6,991 nt of DNA from Methanothrix sp. GTDB lineage: Archaea > Halobacteriota > Methanosarcinia > Methanotrichales > Methanotrichaceae. Positions within the stretch are counted from its first letter, which is position 1. Each line of letters opens with the position of its first letter. A program made the position numbers and the translations under genes. The stretch covers positions 1 through 6,991 of the forward strand of contig JAQTXY010000102.1 in assembly GCA_028688535.1 (NCBI GenBank). The letters are read 5' to 3'. The notes beneath the pieces were generated by a model. That model searched no databases. It had not been told where the DNA came from and saw nothing but the letters and a program-made list of their open reading frames with translations. Shown one piece after another: positions 1 to 5,537 of the stretch.

Positions 1-83
1 AAGGCAATGAAAGGCCATGTGATACAGAAAGGAGAAGCAATGGTAACCTATGGGAGATGATTCACTCCAGTGAAGAATGTCAC

Positions 84-106
84 AAAATTAAAAAAAACGC
101 AAAAAA
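84..106 (-). terminator. Oligo-T terminator after the repeat surface-protein gene
   Basis: Read on the minus strand, about 60 bases past the stop of the large surface-protein gene, there are three closely spaced T tracts of 6, 8 and 4 bases (plus-strand A runs at 101-106, 90-97 and 84-87). A 5-bp inverted repeat (TCACA at 80-84, TGTGA at 107-111) brackets them. Archaeal RNA polymerase can terminate on oligo-T without a strong hairpin, so this is a good candidate for the 3' end of that transcript. Apart from this signal and a small palindrome at 61-74, nothing convincing lies in 1-165. Confidence 0.5.
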
Positions 107-165
107 TGTGAGAGGCAGCCCACCTCGTTAGATCGGATTTCGCAGCGGTGAGCTTCCTTTTGATC

Positions 166-2370
166 TCAAGGGCGATTTATGATAGCTGCACCCTTAACCA
201 GCCCGTTTATCAGTGAGAATCCAGCACCATTGGCACCCTGATTAATGGGCCTGATCTCAATTCCCCAATTTCCCTGAGCAGCATTTCTCAGGAAGTAGTA
301 ATCGTAGTTCGAGCCAATGAGGTGTATAACATTGCGGTTGTCGCCTTGAACGGGAAGAGCGCTTCCGTTCGGCTGAATTAGAATTAAAGTGAAGCTTGCA
401 TCCTTCCAGGAGAGACCAATCATCTCAGAGCGCTCCGAGATAGACGGCTCGGTTTGGTATGCTGAAATAGTCTGACCTTCCAAGCCCAGCGATCTTACAA
501 ACTTCAGGGGTGATGCACCTGGATATGCTACTGCGTTCTCCACTTTTAGCGCATTAAGAGCGGTAACCGTACTTGCCCAGGGCAGAGTTATGGCCGTCCC
601 GGCAGGAATTGTGTAAGATTGGGCTGTTGGATTAGTACTGGCAGCGGGTGCGACATACGGCTGATAGTAGGGATAATAGGGTGTTGCATAGGGATAATAC
701 AGATACTGACAGACGCCATCAATGCATGTCTTACCCGGCGCGCAGACAACGGGCGAATGCAGGCATCCCCGGACCGAATCGCAATAGTCTACTGTGCAGG
801 GATTGCCATCATCGCATTTCCAGGTACTGAAACAGCGGCCAGTCTTGCTGTCGCATTTGTCGGATGTACATGGATTACCGTCATCACAGTTCTTGGGCGT
901 ATGCACGCATTTTCCATCTTTGCAGGTATCAATGGTGCAGGCATTGTGATCATCGCAATTCATGGGTATATGCACGCATGTGCTGCCATTGAAGGAATCT
1001 ATGGTACAGGGATTTCCATCATCGCAACTTGTTGTTGTATTGTAGCAGACTCCTTCAAAACAATAATCGAACGTGTTGGGGTTTCCATCATCGCAATTCT
1101 TCGGTTTATGCTCGCATTCTTTGCCATTGAAAGAATCCTCTGTGCAGAGATCATGATCATCGCAGCTTGGATGAGGAGTGGCTAAGGGCGCCTGGCTTGA
1201 GGATAGGTTACTACTATTATTTTCGCTGGGGATGCTGACGCTGTCCATGGGCTTGTTAATGCAAGTGCCATCCATGCAGGAATCCAGAGTACTATCATTT
1301 CCGTCATCACAATTCAATGACGTATAAACGCAGCTTGTGCCATCATAGGCATCCGTTGTGCAAGGATTGCTGTCATCGCAAATTGGCAGTAGCTCTTCTT
1401 TTGTGATGCTTTGAGAATCATTAATGGTTGCATTCTCTTCTGCAGATTCATTTTTCATTTCTGATTCTACAGGAGATGGAGGTTGCACAAAATCGGTTTT
1501 GCTGCTTTCTCCGATCAAAGGTGTATTGATGCAACCGGATGAACCGCACTGGTCAGTCGTACTGGCATTTCCGTCGTCACAATTCACTTGATCGTGAACG
1601 CAACCGTTCGCTCCGCAAGAATCTGTTGTGCATGGACTGCCGTCGTCACAATTCACGGGATCGTGAACGCAGCCGTTAGCTCCGCAAGAATCTGTTGTGC
1701 ATGGATTGCCGTCGTCACAATTCACGGGATCGTGAACGCAGCCGTTAGCTCCGCAAGAATCTGTTGTGCATGGATTGCCGTCGTCACAATTCACGGGATC
1801 GTGAACGCAACCGTTCGCTCCGCAAGAATCTGCTGTGCAGGGACTGCCGTCGTCACAATTCACGGGATCGTGAACGCAGCCGTTAGCTCCGCAAGAATCT
1901 GTTGTGCAGGGACTGCCGTCGTCACAATTCACAGGATCGTGAACGCAACCGTTCGCTCCGCAAGAATCTGCTGTGCAGGGACTGCCGTCGTCACAATTCA
2001 CAGGGTCGTGAATGCAGCCGTCAGCTCCGTAAGAATCTCTAGTACATGGATTATTATCATCACAGCTTACAGGTATGTTGACAGCTTCATTTGATGCAGA
2101 AGGCACTTGCGGTTTTTGAACTGGAATCTCAGCACTCTTTGGGGTACTGTTAGCTCCGCTGCCTAATGACACACCTGCCGCGGAATTTGCATTGTCGCAG
2201 CTCTGAGGAATATGTTGACAGGTCGTATTTTCGCACAGGTCCTTGGTACAGGGATTTTTATCATCACAATCATCGCACTGGGCAGAAGCCCAGCTCGATA
2301 ATAATAAGACACTGAATATAAATATTGCTGAAGATAAGCAACGCTTATCTCTTCTCATTAGTTTATCCAC
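166..2370 (-). CDS. Large exported Cys-rich repeat protein (Dicty_CTDC-type repeats), putative surface protein
   Basis: The protein has about 734 residues. Residues 1-31 form a signal peptide: basic MRRDKR, a hydrophobic core, then an ASA|Q-type cleavage site. Seventeen repeats of 23-24 residues follow, with consensus C-DDGNPCT-DSC---GCVH-PVN, matching the Dictyostelium-type CTDC repeat. Repeat 1 is at 35-57, 2-9 at 103-286, 10-11 at 331-376, 12-17 at 403-542. Low-complexity Ser/Pro/Asn-rich linkers lie between blocks. A degenerate half repeat and a Tyr/Pro stretch (YYPYATPYYPYYQPYVAP) lead to a C-terminal domain of about 150 residues without Cys. Its FTLILIQPNG and NWGIEI strands recall PPC-like beta sandwiches (inference). 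No membrane anchor or sorting tail is visible, so it is probably secreted or S-layer associated. The start is uncertain: the GTG at 2370 has GGGAG 8 nt upstream, an ATG at 2358 lacks a good ribosome binding site, and a TTG at 2385 is also open. Ligand and role are unknown. Confidence 0.85.
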   Translation of the reverse strand: MDKLMRRDKRCLSSAIFIFSVLLLSSWASAQCDDCDDKNPCTKDLCENTTCQHIPQSCDNANSAAGVSLGSGANSTPKSAEIPVQKPQVPSASNEAVNIPVSCDDNNPCTRDSYGADGCIHDPVNCDDGSPCTADSCGANGCVHDPVNCDDGSPCTTDSCGANGCVHDPVNCDDGSPCTADSCGANGCVHDPVNCDDGNPCTTDSCGANGCVHDPVNCDDGNPCTTDSCGANGCVHDPVNCDDGSPCTTDSCGANGCVHDQVNCDDGNASTTDQCGSSGCINTPLIGESSKTDFVQPPSPVESEMKNESAEENATINDSQSITKEELLPICDDSNPCTTDAYDGTSCVYTSLNCDDGNDSTLDSCMDGTCINKPMDSVSIPSENNSSNLSSSQAPLATPHPSCDDHDLCTEDSFNGKECEHKPKNCDDGNPNTFDYCFEGVCYNTTTSCDDGNPCTIDSFNGSTCVHIPMNCDDHNACTIDTCKDGKCVHTPKNCDDGNPCTSDKCDSKTGRCFSTWKCDDGNPCTVDYCDSVRGCLHSPVVCAPGKTCIDGVCQYLYYPYATPYYPYYQPYVAPAASTNPTAQSYTIPAGTAITLPWASTVTALNALKVENAVAYPGASPLKFVRSLGLEGQTISAYQTEPSISERSEMIGLSWKDASFTLILIQPNGSALPVQGDNRNVIHLIGSNYDYYFLRNAAQGNWGIEIRPINQGANGAGFSLINGLVKGAAIINRP
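1573..2055 (-). repeat. 69-bp tandem repeat array inside the surface-protein gene (7 units)
   Basis: Seven head-to-tail units of exactly 69 bp (23 codons) start at 1573, 1642, 1711, 1780, 1849, 1918 and 1987 on the plus strand, each but the last beginning GTCGTCACAATTCA. The units at 1642-1710 and 1711-1779 are identical base for base. The others differ at a few, largely synonymous, sites and fall into two subtypes: GCAGCCGTTAGC (units 2, 3, 5) and GCAACCGTTCGC (units 1, 4, 6). Unit 7 is diverged. The array encodes protein repeats 2-8. Repeats outside this block keep the 69-72 bp period but have diverged in DNA. This pattern suggests recent expansion by slippage or unequal recombination. Confidence 0.95.
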
Positions 2371-2401
2371 ACATTTCACTCCCAATAAATTAAAGAGCTC
2401 G

Positions 2402-2411
2402 GTTTATATCA
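2402..2411 (-). promoter_or_regulatory. Candidate TATA box for the repeat surface-protein gene
   Basis: On the minus strand TGATATAAAC lies in the 76-bp gap between nre and the surface-protein gene, about 32 bases before the GTG at 2370. An archaeal TATA box normally sits about 25 bases before the transcription start, which would leave a very short leader. Assigned only by resemblance and position; the surrounding gap is A+T-rich, so chance matches are likely. Confidence 0.25.
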
Positions 2412-2419
2412 AATTTTCG

Positions 2420-2445
2420 CTCATCAGAGTCTAATATTTGATGAG
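2420..2445 (-). terminator. Inverted repeat just past the nre stop
   Basis: CTCATCA (2420-2426) and TGATGAG (2439-2445) form a perfect 7-bp stem with a 12-base A+T-rich loop, beginning one base after the nre stop codon at 2447-2449. On the minus strand it is followed by CGAAAATTT. It could be a weak terminator or 3'-end stabilizer for nre, or a regulatory site between nre and the downstream surface-protein gene. The T tract is poor, so the terminator reading is uncertain. Confidence 0.3.
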
Positions 2446-2446
2446 A

Positions 2447-3670
2447 TCAAGAGAAAGAGCTTAATGTAGTCTGTCGGGATTTCAGCTGCTCCTTTAACAG
2501 GTCGCTCTGCTGGATGAATTTCTTAAGAGGCATCTTTAGCTTGCCGCAAATATACCATAGAGCGCTTTTCATATCCTCGAAAGGCAATGCCGTCTCTTGC
2601 ATAGCATTTCTCACATTTTCCCTCACGTTAAAGACCCCCAATGGCACATAACCGGAATAAGCTTCCCGCAGGATGATCGCACCTGCCTGCTTCTTTTCAC
2701 GTGCCAGAGCCTCCAAAACAGCCATTTTACAGGAATAGTAGCATCCTCCAACCCGAGAATAGCCCTTCTTGCCCCCATTCTTCTCGTAGTCAGAGAATAT
2801 AAGCTCTTCATTGCCCAGGATGCGTAGGAATGCCTCCATCCACTCATACTGCCATAGCGTAGGTAGGAGAAGGACCGCGTAATAATTGTTGAGACTGGAG
2901 AACTCCCTCACCTGGCAGCAATCGATGGGGTCGTACTCCCTGACCTTTTGCAGGAGACGGTTGGCCAGAATGCTGTCGCAGGCAGTGATGGACCAGCGTG
3001 TGGGAACCAGGCGTCGTCTCTTCCCGATGCCCATGGTTCCCATGGAGAATGCCTTCTGAATGCAGGAAAATGGCAATCCCTTTTGGTGCAAATCAACAAC
3101 CGCGTTCCCAGCCAGTAGATCATCGTCGTAATAGACCTTCTCTAAATTGGTATCCCATCTGCTGCTGCATATTTCCAGCCTATCTAGAGGTGCACTGGGT
3201 CCGAAGGGAGTGTGCTCATCACTAAATGACATTCCTTTAGGAGCGTGGGAGAACTGTGCTTCGCTCTCAATGGAGCATGCGGATAGAGAAATGTCTCGCA
3301 GCTTATCTATGTAGCGATCTTGCAGATTTGTAACTCTGACGGATCTCTTGCCTCTGATCAGATTCAACCGGTATCTTATGATCTCTTCCTGGGTCTTCTT
3401 CTCGGGTATCCACGACTCAGGCCGGTCCATGATAACGGTGTCTCCATGCAAAGGTGCAATCATGGGACCTGCATATACCTTGGGGTAATTCCAGCTCCCA
3501 ATGAAGACGGAAGGCGGTGTGCTGCCATCGAGATTTGTACTAACCTCCTGTGAAGGGATGTACATATTGGCCGTCAATTTTTTTAAATAGGCTTCCTTGC
3601 CTTTGATCACAATAAATATGATGGCAAATTCAAATAAAAACATAATGGATGCGGGGCGAAAGTGTTTCAT
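2447..3670 (-). CDS. nreA: Archaeal Nre-family DNA repair protein
   Basis: A 407-residue protein recognised as archaeal Nre. The N-terminal domain (about 52-170) has the signature [19 protein letters not shown], then [12 protein letters not shown] and [13 protein letters not shown]. The C-terminal domain (about 175-385) has [16 protein letters not shown] and a later [12 protein letters not shown] segment. From the family literature, haloarchaeal NreA acts with UvrABC in repair of mitomycin C damage and depends on PCNA; nothing here shows that directly. The tail Q400-TT-L403-SS-F406-S407 resembles a PCNA-interacting (PIP) box, with Ser in place of the last aromatic residue. Residues 10-40 correspond to where many relatives carry a CxxCKG...CG...CP zinc motif, but here there are no cysteines, only a hydrophobic run followed by [11 protein letters not shown]. 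The start is supported by GGAGGG 5 nt before the ATG. The assignment to NreA rather than the paralog NreB is not certain. Confidence 0.88.
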   Translation of the reverse strand: MKHFRPASIMFLFEFAIIFIVIKGKEAYLKKLTANMYIPSQEVSTNLDGSTPPSVFIGSWNYPKVYAGPMIAPLHGDTVIMDRPESWIPEKKTQEEIIRYRLNLIRGKRSVRVTNLQDRYIDKLRDISLSACSIESEAQFSHAPKGMSFSDEHTPFGPSAPLDRLEICSSRWDTNLEKVYYDDDLLAGNAVVDLHQKGLPFSCIQKAFSMGTMGIGKRRRLVPTRWSITACDSILANRLLQKVREYDPIDCCQVREFSSLNNYYAVLLLPTLWQYEWMEAFLRILGNEELIFSDYEKNGGKKGYSRVGGCYYSCKMAVLEALAREKKQAGAIILREAYSGYVPLGVFNVRENVRNAMQETALPFEDMKSALWYICGKLKMPLKKFIQQSDLLKEQLKSRQTTLSSFS

Positions 3671-3753
3671 TTACTCCCTCCTTTCTCCTCCCGGATCAAG
3701 CATGGGAAGATATTTACATTCAGGGCGGCAATAATTTGTTGAGGTGTCCTCAG
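3671..3753. promoter_or_regulatory. Divergent intergenic region between nre and the aromatic-rich exported protein gene
   Basis: The 83-bp gap must hold start signals for both directions. Leftward, nre has GGAGGG (complement of 3676-3681) 5 nt before its ATG. Rightward, GAGGTG at 3741-3746 lies 7 nt before the ATG at 3754. The only A+T-rich stretch, around GATATTTACAT at 3709-3719, could act as a TATA element for the rightward gene (about 40 bases before its start) and, as ATGTAAATATC on the other strand, for nre. The promoter reading is inference; the ribosome binding sites are clear. Confidence 0.45.
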
Positions 3754-4485
3754 ATGAAATGGACTGTGCTAATTATGGCATTTATGATCATGCTGTGTAC
3801 CAATGCATTTGGACAGATGAATCCGTATTCCAGCAACGCAGCAGGCGGCGCACCCACACCAACTGCGCCCAACAGCGCTGAATCGCTTGGCCTGCAAGTG
3901 CCAACGGACGTTACTGGTTCCCAACAGGCTCCAAGCGCTCAGGAGAGTACGCAAACTCTGATGAGCGCTAGCCAAGATGCGGCTTATGCCTCCGCTCCTG
4001 CGCAATCAATGGTCAGCACGAGCAATGCGGTCTACAATAGAATGATCGTTCCCCAGGGAGGCTTTGCGCCCAACAATCTTTATATATCCTATGCACCGCG
4101 AACAGTAGCAGCCTGCAATCTCTACGCCAATCTGCCTCTATGGATGCAGACCACAGGAAGGGGCAATATATGGTTTTATGAGTGGTATCCGAGCGGCATG
4201 CTCGATACTCAGTATGCTGGATATGTCAATTACCCGGGCTGGTTTAAGAGATGGTTCTTTGCCGATACTCCAGGCTGGCACATTCTCCAGTACTATTGCG
4301 GCGGCTGGAGCAATTATGCATACATTTATGTCTCCGGCCCAGGTGGTTACTGGATCAATCCAAACCCGGATCGCAATCCTATGCCATATCCGTATCCCAA
4401 TTGGGACAGCCCGATAACCTACACATATCCACCCACCGGGCACACCTACTACTCCTATAAATGGACCTCATCTTCTGGGATCTGA
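3754..4485 (+). CDS. Small exported aromatic-rich protein of unknown function
   Basis: A 243-residue protein. Residues 1-21 are a signal peptide (MKWTVLIMAFMIMLC, cleavage near NAFGQ). Residues about 22-95 are a low-complexity Ala/Ser/Thr/Pro/Gln segment that looks like an exposed spacer. Residues about 95-200 form a compact domain very rich in Trp and Tyr (WFYEWYPSG, YPGWFKRWFF, PGWHILQYYCGGW), probably a beta sandwich, with just two Cys in the mature domain that may form a disulfide. The end is Pro/Tyr-rich (NPMPYPYPNWD). No transmembrane anchor is visible. I chose the ATG at 3754 because GAGGTG precedes it by 7 nt and it gives a clean signal peptide; the same frame is open back to an ATG at 3649, but that would overlap the nre start and bury the signal peptide. 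I recognise no characterised family. It faces another exported protein across nre, and both have Tyr/Pro-rich stretches. Confidence 0.75.
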   Translation: MKWTVLIMAFMIMLCTNAFGQMNPYSSNAAGGAPTPTAPNSAESLGLQVPTDVTGSQQAPSAQESTQTLMSASQDAAYASAPAQSMVSTSNAVYNRMIVPQGGFAPNNLYISYAPRTVAACNLYANLPLWMQTTGRGNIWFYEWYPSGMLDTQYAGYVNYPGWFKRWFFADTPGWHILQYYCGGWSNYAYIYVSGPGGYWINPNPDRNPMPYPYPNWDSPITYTYPPTGHTYYSYKWTSSSGI

Positions 4486-4550
4486 TAGAGGAGAGAAAAA
4501 ATAACCGGAAATCTGGAAGATCGTAACAGATAAGAACCAGTGAAAACCGT

Positions 4551-4584
4551 CCCCTGCTGGGCAGGGGATGGGGATCTTTTTCTT
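4551..4584. terminator. Bidirectional hairpin terminator between convergent genes
   Basis: CCCCTGC (4551-4557), loop TGG, GCAGGGG (4561-4567) makes a perfect 7-bp G+C-rich stem. Rightward it is followed by CTTTTTCTT (4576-4584). On the other strand it is followed by ACGGTTTTCAC. It lies between the stop of the aromatic-rich exported protein (4485) and the stop of mop (4596), so it can end both convergent transcripts. The rest of the 110-bp gap shows nothing else. Confidence 0.7.
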
Positions 4585-4595
4585 GCCGATTGGAT

Positions 4596-4805
4596 TTAAT
4601 CGGTGGCAATTAACACATGGCTGGCCTTTATTACTGCATAGACTTCCTTTCCTTCTGAGAGCTCCAGTTCTTCTGCTGAAGCTCGAGTTATGATCGAGAC
4701 TATTTCCTCGCCCCCGGAGACCCGCACTGTCACTTCCGTGTTCACCGGGCCATTTACTATGCGCAGCACTTTTCCTTTTAGAATATTTCTTGCACTTATC
4801 TTCAA
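4596..4805 (-). CDS. mop: Mop-type molybdate/tungstate-binding protein (molbindin, single TOBE domain)
   Basis: A 69-residue protein that is essentially one Mop/TOBE domain. It opens MKISARNILKGKV, which matches the classic SARNxLKGKV opening of bacterial molbindins, and continues with VNTEVTVRV, a glycine turn, IVSIITRASAEEL and EVYAVIKASHVLI, in the family order and at the family's usual length. Members form multimers that bind molybdate or tungstate in the cytoplasm, acting in storage or homeostasis of oxyanions for molybdopterin enzymes. I placed the start at the TTG at 4805 because GAGGTGA (complement of 4811-4817) sits 5 nt upstream and the protein then begins as family members do. A GTG at 4814 would add MRI-L but overlaps the ribosome binding site. 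It is the last gene of the minus-strand run, 48 bp after the P-loop kinase. Confidence 0.88.
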   Translation of the reverse strand: MKISARNILKGKVLRIVNGPVNTEVTVRVSGGEEIVSIITRASAEELELSEGKEVYAVIKASHVLIATD

Positions 4806-4810
4806 TATTC

Positions 4811-4817
4811 TCACCTC
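4811..4817 (-). promoter_or_regulatory. Ribosome binding site that decides the mop start
   Basis: On the minus strand GAGGTGA matches the archaeal anti-Shine-Dalgarno. It is 5 nt before a TTG codon (4805) and overlaps a GTG codon (4812-4814). The spacing favours TTG as the start codon. Confidence 0.65.
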
Positions 4818-4853
4818 AAAATTTTAACAGATAGTCTTCTGGCGACATTCATA

Positions 4854-5498
4854 TTATCCTTTGCGCTCGGAGGTAGCACCTGTCACTAAAAGGCTCAGCA
4901 GTCTCTTAACATTTTCGCGAAAATCATCCAGGTTGCCGTCATTTCGCAGCTTCAGATCGGCGACTTTCATGGCCTCGCACATGCCCCATCCCATCTCCCG
5001 GCATTCCCTCTGTTCAAGAGCTGCTGCTGCCAGACGGTCCGGCTCCTCGCAGGAGGATATTATCCTGGGATCGGCATCCGTCTCCTGGCAATCGTTTGCA
5101 CTGCTTTTAACCGGATCGTCGGGACGGCCTCGGGCTGCTAGCCATTTAAGACGCGCCTGCGCCGGTGCACAGACCTCTATCAGGTGAAATTCATCGGCAT
5201 GGGAGCGAAAGAAGTCCACCTCTTCACGGGAGCGCAGGCCATCAACCACTACGGTATCCTTTCCAGTGGCTAATGCCCTCTCAAAAGTCTTTTTAGCCAC
5301 GGCGTCCCGGCCTTCTGCGGCTCGCAAGGCATTGCCGATGCGGCCCAGATTCTGGTCGGTAGGCTCCAGACCCTGGCGAACCGCTTCCTGGCGTATAACG
5401 TCTCCCATGACCACAACTGCCAGACCATGAAGCCTGGCAATCTGAGAGGCTTCACCCTTTCCTGAGCCCGGCAGACCCACAAAACCGATGATCTTCAT
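4854..5498 (-). CDS. UPF0200-type P-loop nucleotide kinase-like protein
   Basis: A 214-residue soluble protein. Residues 1-16 carry a Walker A loop (MKIIGFVGLPGSGKGE; Lys14). D33 of GDVIRQE, the RIGNALRAAEGRDAVAKKTF helix and VVVDGLRSREEVDFF (83-97) follow the order of archaeal UPF0200 proteins, which resemble dephospho-CoA and adenylate kinases. An Arg-rich lid (ARGRPDDP) and EQRECREMGWGMCEAM at 162-177 complete the fold. The substrate is not known for this family to my knowledge, so I give no symbol. Between DDP and the EQRE helix there are about 25 more residues than in relatives I recall (about 130-160, Asp/Glu/Ser-rich with two Cys). Start: MKIIGF at the ATG at 5498 fits the family; the frame is open to ATG 5507 and TTG 5510, and no clear ribosome binding site separates them. 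It lies 39 bp after nrdG. Confidence 0.8.
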   Translation of the reverse strand: MKIIGFVGLPGSGKGEASQIARLHGLAVVVMGDVIRQEAVRQGLEPTDQNLGRIGNALRAAEGRDAVAKKTFERALATGKDTVVVDGLRSREEVDFFRSHADEFHLIEVCAPAQARLKWLAARGRPDDPVKSSANDCQETDADPRIISSCEEPDRLAAAALEQRECREMGWGMCEAMKVADLKLRNDGNLDDFRENVKRLLSLLVTGATSERKG

Positions 5499-5537
5499 TT
5501 TATTCATCAATTGCTGTCATATTGCACATTTGATTAT

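Noticed and set aside
1..60. Plus-strand open frame from the window edge (KAMKGHVIQKGEAMVTYGR, stop at 58-60) as the end of an upstream gene
   Set aside because: Only 19 codons, no recognisable motif, and another plus frame is also open to about 132; not enough to call a gene.
61..74. Palindrome TTCACTCCAGTGAA as a terminator
   Set aside because: The stem is 5-6 bp with a loop of 2-4 bases and no T run directly after it on either strand at the right spacing; could be chance.
1573..2055. A possible CRISPR array or DNA minisatellite without coding role
   Set aside because: There are no unique spacers; units abut with an exact 69-bp period in frame with a well-formed coding sequence, so it is a coding tandem repeat.
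1588..2094. A plus-strand open frame of 168 codons with internal repeats opposite the surface-protein gene
   Set aside because: Its periodicity is only the antisense reading of the 69-bp array; it has no ribosome binding site and no plausible protein character. The 619-1185 plus-strand frame is rejected for the same reason.
3649..3753. Longer N-terminus for the aromatic-rich exported protein, starting at the ATG at 3649
   Set aside because: It would overlap the nre start region, has no ribosome binding site, and places the signal peptide 35 residues inside the protein.
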